Source: Xylogone sp. PMI_703
Taxonomy: Eukaryota; Ascomycota; Leotiomycetes
Length of the DNA: 64,000 nt
NCBI GenBank assembly: GCA_021399445.1
Contig: JAJTUQ010000002.1
Coordinates: forward strand, 620,001 to 684,000
Reading direction: 5' to 3'
Shown here: in pieces, positions 33,129 to 47,546 of the stretch
How the letters are laid out: every line of letters starts with the position of its first letter
How positions within the stretch are numbered: position 1 is the stretch's first letter
The notes under the pieces: generated by a model
Database searches by the model: none
What the model was told of the DNA's origin: nothing
Seen by the model: the letters and a program-made list of their open reading frames with translations, nothing else
Program-made: the position numbers and the translations under genes

Positions 33129-35018
33129 CTAGCAGACCACTTTATACGCCCGCTTCCATCGTGGCCACGCGGCTCGTTCCGCTCTCTCTTCTGCCACGAG
33201 TTCGGGCAGATTCAGTTCTCGAATCCCGGTCTTGAGATCCATATCCTCGCATCGGATAATGGACGTGCGGTACCAAACCTTATACGCTATATAGAACACC
33301 ATCACAATGGGTACCCCAAGATAATCCAGAAAGAAATTGTTCGCTTGCTGCGCTGCAGACTTCTCTGCATAACCTGTGGGCCATGCTCCCACCCAGAACT
33401 GACAGATGAGGATCAAAACGTTGAGGATAAATCCGACCCAAGATCCAAGAACGCCAGGTTGGGAACGGAAAGCAAGCTCATCGAGGGAGTGCCCTTGTAG
33501 TACCCAGGCGCGGCGAAATCGAATATGCGAAAGGCAAATAGAGCCCCAGGTAAAAATGGAAGAGAGTCCTGAAAGTGCAACTAGCCAGTTCAGAACATCG
33601 CCTTCAGAACTTGAGTCTGCGGTATATGCTATGAAACCAAGCGAGGAGGCGACCGCAATTGCGACTAAAGGACGACCTTTGCGGTCCACATAGCCCAATA
33701 TACTGGGTGCTTGACCCTGATCTGCCAACGCGGCAAGTGTACGAGAGGAACCAAATACAGCCGAGTTACCAACGGAGAGGACGGCAAGGAGAATAACAAC
33801 ATTCATCACCGACGGAAGCACTTCGATACCGGCATTTTGAATAGAGATGACAAAGGGAGAGGTGGCGGCATCGGCATCGCCGCCATCGAGGAGTCGTGGG
33901 TCATCGTAGGGTACCAGGAGGCCTACGACAGTGAGGGAGACGATGTAGAAAAGCGTAATACGCCAGAACACCTGCTTCACAGCCGTTGGAATAGATTTTC
34001 GAGGGTTTGCTGTCTCGGCAGCCGCCAATCCAACCAATTCTGTCCCGGCGAAGGCAAAAGCTGCCGTCACAAAAACGCTGCAGAGACCTTTGAAACCGTT
34101 ATGGAAGGCTCCGGGATTTTGCCACATCTTTCCTCCAATATAGCCTCCATCAGCTCCTCCCCCACAGTTGAGGATGACTCCAAGAAGGCTACACCGATGT
34201 CAACATAAGTGATCTTCAAATCAGGTCCGGGCGATGAAGCGCTTACATATATCCAATAACAGCAATAACCTTTACCATGGAGAAGAAGAATTCTGCTTCT
34301 CCATATCCCTTCACACCAAATAGATTTATCATGATGATGAGGAATAAGAAGATGGTGACGAAAATAGCATGATCGTACTTATTTTTCTGGTCCCAGAAGT
34401 TGATGGTGATGGAGGCCGCAATTACTTCCAAGGGAAGAACAACCAGCCATTGCATAGCGTAACTATAAAATAATCAGTAAAAGTTCCATCCCATTAATTC
34501 GGATATTTGACTCACTTCCAACCCATCGCAAATCCCCAAGCTGGATCCAAGAATCTCGTTGAGAACGCCGAAAACGAACCGGCAATGGGGAAAAGCACGG
34601 CCATTTCGCCCAAAGCATGTACAGTGCAATATATCATAATTCCGATGAGTGAAAAACATATCAACAGACTCGCCGGCCCACCCGCAGCCAGCGCTTTGCC
34701 GGAGGCGACAAACAGACCCGTTCCAATTGATCCACCAATTGCAATCATCTGCAAGTGCCTTCCTTTCAGTTTTCTAGCTAGCAGTGTATGTGCAGTGGCA
34801 TCTACCGCGCCTTGGAGATTTAACTTGCGGCCATCGACCATCCTCGGTGCGGTAGATCTGGCCGGATCTCTTTTGAAGCTCTCTAGGACCCGGCGAGGCA
34901 TGCCTAGTCGATGGATAGTGGTTTCTTCATAATTGGGCTCGTTGCCTGAGCCACTGCTGTAATCTGGACTGGGAGTGAAGTCCTTATCCATACTCCCCTT
35001 CTCAACATCTCGGTGCAT
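33129..35018 (-). CDS. Amino-acid permease (yeast GAP1/DIP5/AGP type, APC superfamily)
   Basis: Exons 35018-34516, 34462-34247 and 34188-33129 give 592 residues. The cytosolic N-terminus ends in LARKLKGRHLQMIAIGGSIG, the standard entry to TM1, followed by GTGLFVASG. About twelve hydrophobic spans follow. GWNYAMQW, created at the first splice junction, and FAFAGTELVGLAAAET are family signatures. The C-terminal tail is about 50 residues, rich in Glu, Arg and Trp. It should import amino acids across the plasma membrane with protons. The substrate cannot be set by eye. The N-terminal lysines could be ubiquitination sites, as in yeast. Confidence 0.9.
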
Positions 35019-36175
35019 GGTAAGAGCCTTGCAGGGCGGCGATTCGGTGAAATTCTGTGTGGAGTGTTTGAGAGAAGTATACTGAGGTCGGGTTATGCGG
35101 CTGATACTCTGTGTATATAGGCTCCTTTAGCGGCTCTAATCATGAAATAAGAAGCTTGATGAGGATTCGACGATGTGTGGCGCTGTTTCGGCGAGATATG
35201 GAAGATTGATGGCATATGACGATGCGACAAGGCTACAGACGTTTTAACATCTCGAGATGCATCGACAGGTCGATGGTATATGGAAAGTATCTTGCTATGG
35301 AATGGACGAATTCGCAGAGTAGCGTGTTGGAGGGAGAGGGTTATGATCGAGAAGAGAACATTGTAGGTCGTGTGCTTGGTTGGTGGTTCTGAGGAAGGCC
35401 AGGGCCGAGATAAGAGGTTTGCCCTTTCATCATGGGCAAATTCACACCTGATTGGCAGAATCGAGTGTGGCAGATGCTGACGCGAATTGGGAGGGCTCGG
35501 GGTCTTGGCTGCGGGACACCTGCATTGTTCCCAGAGTACGGGGTCTCTTCTCCCCTCCACTTTTCCAAGTATATGGAGCACGGTTGGATGTTGGTTCTGT
35601 AGCATATTCATCTGTTAAATTGTACAAATCCATTGTGTTGTTGTGTTTCTTGTGCTTCAATCGAGTCATTTCGCACGTGCCTCGGCCCTCCAAATGATGC
35701 ATCTGATAAGGTCACCAGAATGCTTACCGTACGGGCCTTGAGCAAAGCCATTCGTGGAATCGGTCTCATAATGTATTTTTATCTCGAGCTTATCTTTCTA
35801 CGGATCATGAAGTAGCGTATCACCGCTTAGGAGAGCCCAATACGTAGGTAACAGTGCAGTCTACCCCCTGCATCCCCAGTTTCCGATCTAGTTGAGTATT
35901 GGATGCTTACGGGTAATCATCACTGTAGTAAGCACCAAAATTATTAACCGTTATGCAGATATCTGGAGATATCGTTATTGCTGAGCTCAGGAGGTACCAT
36001 CCACTTTTATTGGGCAGATTCTGATAGGATTCAAGTAGTATCAATTAATTAACTCCATGGAATAATAATCCAATTCAGAGTAACTTTTCCAACAATGCTA
36101 AGAATGCTTAACCCGTCTAATTTTGATCATTATACATATACACAGATGCAGGCCGCTGCTGCCAATCTGACGTTT
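35019..36175. other. Intergenic, about 1.2 kb
   Basis: Promoter of the permease and 3' region of the mannosidase gene. Open frames in 35093-35815 overlap each other on both strands and show no domain pattern. Nothing else was recognised. Confidence 0.45.
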
Positions 36176-38532
<2,357 letters not shown>

Positions 38533-39032
38533 CGAATAGCGCACGCGCACATTATGCCCCAATAGAACTCCCAAGGCAGTCAATTCATAAAAAGATCGAG
38601 AGTTGAAGTTAATTTCGTGTTTACACGTTGCCTTTCTTGGGGTCTATTTAACCCCCGTCGTGGGCCTTTGCCTAATTGGGTCACTCCACATTTACAGCCT
38701 TGTCCCTAACTTTTATCCGCTCTGGGCAGCCGCGGTAGGTAATTGGGAACTACGTCTCGAGCCATATTTTTGATAAATTTTTTGCAAAACTCCGTTCTGA
38801 ATAAAAGGCCGTATTATATCCAAAGTAGCTGTATATTAAATATTGTCTAAAACGGAAGTAACGTCCTTGGTCACATTAGCACTCCTACTTCCGTTGGGCA
38901 TGGGTTCACGTGGCTAGTTACATTTTTGTGTTGACCTTTCCAGTGCCAGCCTCGTGTATTAATGTGTGCTACATTCTAAACCAGCTGTCATACCTTTCTA
39001 TGAATACTACACTCTAGATCAAGCTCGAAATC
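38533..39032. promoter_or_regulatory. Divergent promoter between MNS1 and ATG10
   Basis: About 500 bases separate the divergent starts. A TTCACGTGG element with an E-box core lies at about 38904-38912. No other motif was recognised. Confidence 0.45.
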
Positions 39033-39898
39033 ATGACGATATCTCATAGAGACGAGTATCGGCAGTGGCCGTTTCTCAGCTCAGAAGAGTTTGAGCTCGC
39101 ATGTGCATATTTTGAGCAAAGATATGTTAGTGCAAAGCTGGGTCCGACAAGGAACATCTTAAAAATAAATTCTCGCCGAACTGCAACAGCGGGAGAATGC
39201 TACATCGAGATTCTTCGCCTAATTAGTCTTTCTGAAGAAGATGATAATGACTTATCACTGGCACTTGCAAAACTCTCACCGTCAGAAAAGGCTGTCCCTG
39301 AAGTAGACATAGAAATGATTATCAGTGAAGACGTTGATTCTGTGAGCAGCACCAAGAAGATTTTTCACCTTTCGTTCGGCATTCTAACTAGGATATAGGA
39401 GGCATTGCGTCCAGATTTAGGTGACGGTGGAGGTCTGCCGCCTTACAGTCTGCATTCGCACCAGCCATATGTCATTTACGAGATCCATATTCACCCAACC
39501 TACCAGGTACCCACGCTGTGGTTCACACTCCATGATCTGCCCATGCATGAGCCAGCATTCGACTTAGACTCAGTATATCGTTATCTTGTGCCACAAGAGT
39601 ATAAGAGCAGACTGCGTGCTGCCGGATTCACTGGAGGCATATCTGCAGCGGTAAGTTATTATGAGCACTCCATTCCTTTATGATGTATCCTACTTCTCTG
39701 AGCTAAGCCATCCCACTGCAGCCCCACCCAATTACAGACCTCCCAGCGTTTTTCATTCATCCATGTCAAACAAAAGAAGCCATGGAATCATTCGATTGTC
39801 CACTATCACAATACTTCATGATTTGGCTTGGCATTGTCGGGCCTTGCGTCGGACTCTGGGTCCCTCTTGAAATGGCACAGCTTGAGCAAAGTGTATAG
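39033..39898 (+). CDS. ATG10: Ubiquitin-like conjugating enzyme ATG10 (E2 for ATG12-ATG5)
   Basis: Exons 39033-39341, 39399-39650 and 39722-39898 join in phase 0 to 245 residues. The 57-nt first intron contains CTAACTAGGATATAG. The E2-like core includes YVIYEIHIHPTYQVPTLWF, and the catalytic cysteine lies in FFIHPCQT (Cys202). The C-terminal helix carries the typical WLGIVGPCVGLWVPLEM. Atg10 receives ATG12 from ATG7 and transfers it to ATG5, a step needed for autophagosome formation. The poorly conserved N-terminus (residues 1-100) is helical. The length is slightly above yeast Atg10 but normal for filamentous fungi. Confidence 0.88.
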
Positions 39899-40121
39899 AC
39901 TCAGCATGGTACAAAACTGAAGTACCAAATTCAGGACCACAGAGGCAGGAATGCTGCCTGCGAATCAGTCCATTTTGCATCTTATATCTTTGTCCATGTT
40001 GTCCTGCTCCGATACCCATCCTTTTCAATTCAATCCCGGATATTAGACTCTGCTAGCCGCACAATCTGCACAATACCCCCGACCTGACACCTAAACGCCG
40101 AGAAATGCATGGGTAATGCCG

Positions 40122-40864
40122 TTATTCTTCATCATCACTGTCCTCCTCCATAGCAACATCTTCTTCACTTTCTTCTTCTTCCTCTTCGTCTCGTCTCCTC
40201 TTCTGGCCTGCCACACTGGTCGCAGGGCTCTTTGCATCTTCCATGGTCTGGTCCGGCTCAGGAGCTGGAGGCTTCAGTGTTCCACTAGGAGGAGCAGTCG
40301 TTGTCGACGGAGGAGCGTTGAAAATACTTTGTTGTAATTCCGTAGAGACAACAGCACCCGACGGAGCAGAGGGCATTCTGAAAGTACCATCTAACTTTGC
40401 AATCGTATCTGATTTTGACTTCGCATATTGAATGTGCTAGAAGAACAATTACGGGTCAGTAACCTGCGGTCAGGAAGCACGAGAATACCTTCGGAGCACT
40501 CACTAATTCCTTTCCAAAAAACTCAAATCCTTGTAATGACCGCATGGCCTGGGTCGCTGTCTGGACATCTCTGAACACAATGTGTGCCTGGCCTCTCATC
40601 TTCATCGTTTTCAAGGCTACGACATCCAAGACTGGGCCATATGTTGAGAAAAGAGTGTATAGCGAAATTCGTAAATCGGACTTTTGAATCTTTGCGGACG
40701 GCAAATTAGTTACATAAAGACTAAATCAAATATTAGCTGGAGTAACTTTTAAATGTTGCTTTGCATCTTTAAACTTACGTCTGATTTGGGGGATATGTGG
40801 GTGCTTTGTTGTTTGTTTTTGAGGTTGGAGGAGCTCCTCTGGTAACCATGGTAGTCGTAGCCAT
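40122..40864 (-). CDS. MSL1: U1A/U2B''-type small nuclear ribonucleoprotein, single RRM
   Basis: Exons 40864-40779, 40720-40489 and 40436-40122 give 210 residues. The RRM spans about 28-108: TLYVTNLPSAKIQKSDLR opens it with the RNP2 strand, LYTLFSTYGPVLDVV covers helix 1 and strand 2, MRGQAHIVFRDV is RNP1, and KHIQYAKSKSD ends it. This matches the N-terminal RRM of U1A/U2B''. The second RRM of animal homologues is absent; in its place is a Pro/Ala linker, a KRRRDEEEEEE segment and an acidic tail. Yeast Msl1 also has one RRM and binds U2 snRNA with Lea1. I prefer U2B'' for that reason, but U1A is possible. Confidence 0.82.
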
Positions 40865-41194
40865 TGCGAGTCAAAGGCACGGTTGTAGAGATGATAAGTT
40901 ACAGGAACTGCTTTATCTATGCAGTTCTACGTTCTACAATCCCTCGAAATTATTTTTTGGTTGACTCCTGAGCTGAGCTACGTTGCTCTCTCTGCTTCAC
41001 AAAATGTGAGCGCGCAGCCAAAAGCATCTTAGGGTGATGTATATTTTCATGCCTCAGGCATTAACAAAGGACCCCACTCCGGAGTACATATCAGCAGGAA
41101 CGCAACTGATTGCGTCGTCACCGTCCCTTCATTCCGCAACTAACTCACACGACAGTGATAGTAGAGAGCTCCTCCTATCACGACAACAGCAGCA
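40865..41194. promoter_or_regulatory. Divergent promoter between the snRNP gene and ARPC1
   Basis: A short 330-base interval between two divergent housekeeping genes. No TATA box or defined motif stands out. Confidence 0.45.
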
Positions 41195-42390
41195 ATGGCA
41201 GCACCCGAAGTTCACCACCTTTTCAATCACCCAATCGCCGATCATTCCTTCTCGGCAGATAAGCAAATACTCGCCGTAGCACAAGACACCACTGTCGAAC
41301 TATACGCCAAATCAGGCAGCGGATTCAAACCCTACGATGAATTGAAAGGCCACGATAAATTGGTTACCAGTGTAGATATTGCACCGCGTAGCGGAAGAAT
41401 CGTGACTTGCTCTCAGGGTAAGTAACTTCCGGATTGACCGTATTTATTACTTACTCATGCCCCTTGTCCAGATCGAAATGCTCTCGTTTGGGAACCATCT
41501 CCAACCGGCTACAAGCCTACACTCGTTCTTCTCCGGATCAACCGTGCCGCAACTTTTGCACGCTGGTCTCCGTCGGAAACCAAATTCGCTGTTGGATCTG
41601 GTGCGAGAGCCATTGCTGTCTGCTACTTCGAAGAAGAGAACGATTGGTGGGTCTCGAAGCACATCAAGAAGCCCATTCGTAGCACGATTACAACGGTCGC
41701 ATGGCATCCAAACTCGGTCCTACTTGCTGCCGGATCGACCGATGCTCACGCAAGGGTTTTTTCAAGCTTCATCAAGGGCGTAGACGAGAGGCCCAATCCA
41801 GGAGTCTGGGGTGAGCGATTGCCTTTTAACACTGTCTGTGGGGAGTTTCTGAACAACTCCGCCGGCTGGGTCCATGCCGTGTCCTTTTCTCCAAGCGGGG
41901 ATATCCTCGCTTTCGCTGCTCACGATAGCAGCATTACGGTTGTCTACCCTACTGGTCGGGATCAGCCGCCACGGGCTGTTATTAGCATTACCACCCAACT
42001 CCTTCCATTCATGAGCCTTGTCTGGAACGGCGAGGCTGAAATAATTGCCGCTGGCCACGACTGTGAGGCTTTCCGATTCCAGGGTGATGAGAGAGGGTGG
42101 CAGATTACCGGATCTCTGGAGTCTAAGGGGAGACCTGGACTCAATGTCGCCAAGGAGGAATCGGCATTTAACATGTTCAAGCAGCTGGATTTGAAGGGAA
42201 AGGTTAAGGATGATACTCAGCTGAAAACTGTGCACCAAAACACTATTACGACTATCCGTCCTTATGAAACCTCTGGGGATGCTCTTCATAAGTTTAGCAG
42301 TAAGCCTACCCTTTGTTACTCACTCTTACTAAGACTGACATTTTAATAGCTAGCGGCGTTGACGGAAGGGTTGTCATTTGGACTGTATAG
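41195..42390 (+). CDS. ARC40: Arp2/3 complex subunit 1 (ARPC1/ARC40)
   Basis: Exons 41195-41417, 41472-42299 and 42350-42390 give 363 residues; the last exon is only 41 nt and supplies TSGVDGRVVIWTV. WD40 repeats form a seven-blade propeller, seen as VTSVDIAPRSGRIVTCSQ, NALVWEP, TTVAWHPNSVLLAAGSTDAH and WVHAVSFSPSGDILAFAAHD. The insert around SAFNMFKQLDLKGK corresponds to the ARPC1 loop that contacts the actin filament or activators. The complex nucleates branched actin, needed for endocytosis and polar growth. Length and motif order fit yeast Arc40 and human ARPC1 closely. Confidence 0.92.
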
Positions 42391-42626
42391 GGATAGATTG
42401 TACTGGGAGTTCTAGATCCGTCCCAGAAAGAATATATCATTCCGTCATAAGCATCTAGATTAGTCCATCGCAGTTTTCGGTCCCAGTTTAGTAAATATCC
42501 AAGAACTGCCTTCTTCATGCCATCCCATCTCTGTGAAAAACTAAGGTATATTTATTACTATTAAGCTACTAGAGGAGATTCATTAATTATACCGCCAATT
42601 CCTTTCCATTCATCAATACGTAAAAT

Positions 42627-44816
42627 CTAATAGAGCCCAGTCATCTTCAAAATATTGTGACGATGGAAGAAGCTTCTGTTCCGCTTTCCGAAGATATCTG
42701 CATTGACTATTAGTTTACTCACTTATATATATGTACGTAGCAGTAATAGTAAGATATGATGAGATAAATTTATTTGACTTACACATAGGTATGGAAAGCA
42801 GGCAAATAACAACCTGAATACTCGCAATGGCCATGAACGTGTCGTAGGTGCCGTTATCCACGAGCCAATTGTATGCTTTCCAGGTAAGCGCGAAGCTGAA
42901 GAAGTTCTTGAAGAGCAAGAAGCATGTGAATATCTCAATGGTAATGTCTCCTGAAATTGACTATGTTAGTTTTGGTTATCTTGAACCACATTTCAACCGC
43001 CCAGAGGGGTGTAGGGGTGGAAAAGGGGGGAAGAACTTACGATGAGCATCGACGATGTAAAGAGAACTCGCCACAGCACCGATAACCATTCCCATAACCT
43101 CCATCGCAAAGAAGAATACGGGCCAGAACCAGCCAAAGTCAATGACTCTATTGGCAGTCACGCCGAAACCATACAGTCCCGCACATCCGCAGATAAGTTG
43201 CGGGATCACTAGTATGATCCGGAATTCAGGCTCGTAGATTCCCCCGTTTCGTCGGGTCATGAACTTTGCGCTCCAGTCGGCCAGCAGGCCGGAAACGATG
43301 AAGCCCAGAATAGCACCAACGAAGGCTCCAGCATATGCGTACCCGGTGTTTACTTCATCCCAGAACAGGGGAGGGCCGAGGAAGATTGCTGCGAGGATGA
43401 CACCTATGAAAACTGTCCAGCCGATCAATGTGCCCTGGATCAAGCAACCCCATAAAATAGCTGGGTGTGCGAAAAGGGGGAACGGACGGAGGAACAGCTT
43501 GAAGAAGTTCTCGTCGGTCTTGAGGCCGTCAAAGGGCTTGAGTGTCTGGATGAATGTCTTTTTTGGATTACTAGCGCCAGTATTGTTAGGATGGACCTGT
43601 ATCGATTGGTTTCCTTGCTCGATTGGTCTCTTTTCCTCGGCATCTGCTGCGCCTTCGGTTGCTGAAGAATTGGAACCGTTTGGCTGCGCCTCCAGTTCTG
43701 AGATAGGTTCAAGACGGACATCGTCCGTAGAGGCCAGATCCGTATTCAAATATGCAGAGCGTCGAAAAGCAGTCTCAGGGATGAAGAATACCACCAGGGG
43801 AATGCAGACACCTGAAAATATGGCAACGAAGAAGAAAGTCCATCGCCAGCCAATAGTATGAGTGATCTTGCCAACTAGAATAGGTGTAAAGAATGAGCCG
43901 CCGAATACAGCCAGGTTGGTCATTGCCATTCGTTTTCCACGTTCCTAGATTGTCTCGTTCATTAGTAAATGTGTATCTAGAGACGCTTCACATTATTCAA
44001 AAGATGAAAAATGTATATAACATTCCCACCATTTCTTTCAAACCATAAACTTACGTGAACAAAATACAGATCTCCAACAGCAGCATTGACCAGCGCTTCA
44101 AACGGCGCAGTCGCCACGCCCTGAAAAATCCGAGCCCACAGCAAGCTCCTATAACTCTTCGACACCCCGCCCCAAACACTCGTACACATGACGAACACGG
44201 TTCCGAAGATGAAGAGATGGCGCTTGCCCAGAATCCTTGCTGACGGAACAAAAAGCACACCAGCAGCCCCAACACCCATGAGGAAGTACCCTGTCAGGAG
44301 AGCAATTTCCGTGAACGCTAGACTGAAATGCAGAGATAGTGTGAGAGTATTGGCGGCGAGAATGGGGCCGAGACATGTCGCCAGTGTTGCGACGATGGAG
44401 AGGATGAAGAGGATGACATCGCGTTTCCACAGGGGCCAGTTCTATAGAATAAAAGATGGTTAGAAACAAGGGCTTTTCTTTTCTATTCCTAACTTTTTTC
44501 TCTATTATCTTCCTCGGCTGAGGAGGTTCAAACACAGAAACATATAACGTACAAGAGGATCATTCGGATCATCACTAGGTTGAGGAACCAGAATAATAGG
44601 CACAGGACCCGAAGTGTCGCATTTCAGCCCAATTGTATCTGCTGTAGCGGCTTGTGGTCTCTCCGGGTCATCGAAATATCGAGTCGTCCCTAGAACACGG
44701 CGTGAGTGTCAATTAAATTATGTATATTTCCCCGATAGTTTCTCGCAAAACGGAGGGTTCTTTGACATACCAGGGACATGGACCATCACCCGGTCCTCTA
44801 GCACTCCAAGCCCCAT
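42627..44816 (-). CDS. Major facilitator superfamily transporter (DHA1/HOL1-like)
   Basis: Six exons join in frame: 44816-44771, 44689-44553, 44441-44055, 43944-43041, 42950-42783 and 42697-42627, giving 570 residues. The start MGLGVLEDRVM and the next segment (GTTRYFDDPERP, SDDPNDPLNWP) are typical of a common fungal MFS group. About twelve spans are present, with a central cytosolic loop of some 80 residues (LEAQPNGSNS to KKTFIQTLKPF). The C-terminus is FGKRNRSFFHRH and a short tail. HOL1-like members move cations, polyamines or drugs by proton antiport, but the substrate here is unknown. The acceptor of the last exon (GCAG) was chosen because it restores the family's FGKRNRSF motif. Confidence 0.82.
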
Positions 44817-46740
44817 CTTGCTATGCTACCTATATCAATCCTCTTCCTTCCAAAGCTTCAATCCTAAGAGGCACACAAAGATTCAGAACGGGAAGTAGCT
44901 GAGCTTTCGCAAGACTCGCTGTATTGATGGTGTCACGATATCATTTGCGCAAGCTAGGACAAGATTAGAACAGGAGGTGGGAAGCTAGCACAGCTCCTTG
45001 TTCCGCGCAGCAAAGGAAACGAAACGACCAAAGCAAAAAGAGAAGTCGGGCGTATTCCTGCGAGTTAATAGTACGATGGGAGGTTTTCCCAAAGCTCACA
45101 TATACATTGTACAAGAACCGATAAGTAAATGATTACGAGTTACGAGTACGAGTATTTGAGGGGAGAACAGCACTGGAGAAATATGGAGCCGGCTAATGTT
45201 TCTTTCCGCTGTACCACCCCCAGGCTAGACCGCCCATTATTGTTATTACTTGGGTGCTTTCTCGATACCAGCACCAGCAACGGCCCGAGACCCTGGCGCG
45301 TTCATTTCGCCCAATGAAGTGCGCAGAAGGTGGCACTGCGAATTGTTCACTCGTGTGATAGTTGTTTGCGTTTAGGAACGAGTGTGCTATTGTACCGAGT
45401 GAATGTGATGTGATTTTTGCTTATTTTCGTCCCATTATGTAAATTTTTGTAGTACCTTTGTGGTGCTGTGCGTTGCTGTTGTTATAGTACTGTAACGAAG
45501 CGTCACGATATCTACAGCGTAATCTCGTGCGGTCTCCTCGTATGTTTTAGAGGAATTCCCGCGTGGTCAAAGCAGTAGACGCCTTCATAATCACAGGGGC
45601 TGGGTCAATTAGAAAGAAACAACTAATTTCGACGGCGCCGTAGAACAGATTTGAGTTTTAAGTACCATGATTAAAGTGTAGAAGAAATCATGCAAGGGGT
45701 TCTGCTGTTTGTCAGACTGCTGCTACCAAATGCTACCGTAGTTAATCTCGCTCTTATCAGCACTACAGTAAGTAAGCTATTCAGCTAGTTCGTTCTCTAT
45801 CTCAACGTCGTAGTCCACAGTAAGCTTATTCTAACGAGTTCGGAGCGATCAAAGCTTCTCCAAGCACCCGATACTACCGTATGTAAGCAGCAACAGCAAC
45901 AATGCACAATTCGTCGTGTATCAGCGGATTGATACTCCCTCCGAGACTCCGAGAGCAGGAACCTGACCGAACGCGTAGACCGCAAGGAGATTTCTTTCGG
46001 GAATGAGTGCACGTATCATTCAATACAGTACTGTGGAGTCATCATCAAGCAAAACTCGCAATTGATATCCAATTCGGCATCCCTGCTCACGAAGCCCGTG
46101 GCGTGTTCAATCCACAGCACAAATCTTCCAGGTACCCACAGGACAGCCCATTCATGGAGAGCAATGTTACGGTGAACAGAGAGTGGTATTTTGTACTTCT
46201 TCAAAAGAAAAACTTGTGTGAACTGGTACAGTGCAGCCCAGCGCAACAAAAGTTGTCATGTCTCACATCTACAAAGCATTATCCTGGAAACGTTGTTTGC
46301 TCACTAAAATCCGCGGCTCTAAACGCGTATCCGTATTCAAACTAATTGCTGTAGAAAATCTAACTGGAACACTATCACACTCCCAGCACGGTTCCAGCTG
46401 CTTGTTTGGTCGAATGCAGCTGCCGGTCGCGACGGTAGTTGCCGTATTAAGATTATGACTAAAGCTCCCCCTAGTGACTGGCCATGGGGTTGCAGGCTGG
46501 CACCTATCAAATTGAGTGGCTTGAAGCTCTCCTCCCACTAAACGGCTGCGTCGCGCCGAGATTGGGAGGAGGGAAAATCTGGGGGATAAATACTCCTGAA
46601 GTACCCCAGTGACTCCCTGGTCTGCGCCGTCGACGACATCTTTTCTTCCCGCCTGCGTGTTTCTGTTCTCTTGTATCCCATATAATTATTTACAATATCC
46701 CGGGTAAAATCTTCCGTGACAAAAGAGATCATTCACAACC
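44817..46740. other. Intergenic, about 1.9 kb, between divergent MFS and CFEM genes
   Basis: This stretch contains both promoters. A TATA-like GATAAATA lies at 46585-46592, about 150 nt before the CFEM start. Open frames here are short and overlap on both strands. Nothing else was recognised. Confidence 0.5.
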
Positions 46741-47546
46741 ATGAAGGTGTCAGTTCTCGCCGTAGCAGCCGCGCTCGCTGGTTCTGTTATTGGACAGGGA
46801 GTTCCTGGTCTTCCCAAATGCGCTGTGAGTGGAATTGAGTATACATATACTCTCCTCCTTGCTCCTTTCAAACTTGCTATTTTTCAATGGCACCACGAAA
46901 TACTGAGTCGTAGCTTATGTGCTGCGGAGTGATCTACCATAGCGAATGTACCTAAGCAAGAATAAAGTGCTGACCATGGAGCTCTTAACAGCAAAGTTGC
47001 GTAGTCCAATTCACATCTGGGTCCTCGATCGGTGGCTGTGCCGGCCTCGATACTAAATGCATCTGCTCCAGCTCCAGCTTCCTCAGCGACATCGCCTGTT
47101 GTCTCGCAGGAGTTTGCAGCCCAGATGACCAGGTCGCCGCAACCAACTACGCAAAGACCATCTGCAAGACGGGCGGCGTAACCAACCTCCCCGATGCTGT
47201 CTCCTGCGCAACTGGCACGGCTGCCCAGACTGCATCCACCGGCTCGAGCTCATCAACTGCTTCTTCTGTAGTACCAGCTCAAACCTCGTCGGCTCAAACT
47301 ACCACAACTGTGTCTTCTCCTTCCTCGGCTCCATCAACCGCATCATCCACCGTTTCCTCAGGCTCAAATGCTAGCAGTAGCAGTGCAGCAGCACAAACTA
47401 CCTCGAGCGCTGCCAGTACCGCCTCAGCTGCTAATGCTTCGAGCAGCCCTGGCCCAACGTCCACGCCCAACGCTGGCCAGCAGAACGTGGCAGGTATGGG
47501 TGCTGGAATCCTAGGTGGTTTGGCCGCAGCTGTAGCGTTGTTGTAG
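46741..47546 (+). CDS. CFEM-domain GPI-anchored surface protein
   Basis: Exons 46741-46824 and 46992-47546 give 212 residues. Residues 1-18 are a signal peptide. The CFEM domain (about 20-92) has the expected eight cysteines: one in PKCAQSC each side of the splice, then GGC, TKCICSS, the ACC pair, GVC and KTIC. The Ser/Thr/Ala-rich remainder (about 105-185) would be heavily O-glycosylated. The end is a hydrophobic GAGILGGLAAAVALL tail preceded by small residues, a GPI signal. CFEM proteins work in haem/iron capture, wall integrity, surface sensing or virulence; the role here is not determined. The acceptor was chosen to keep the CAQSC motif. Confidence 0.87.

Noticed and set aside
38533..38583. 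In-frame extension of the mannosidase upstream of 38532
   Set aside because: It has no ATG; the extension begins with TTG, so the ATG at 38532 was preferred.
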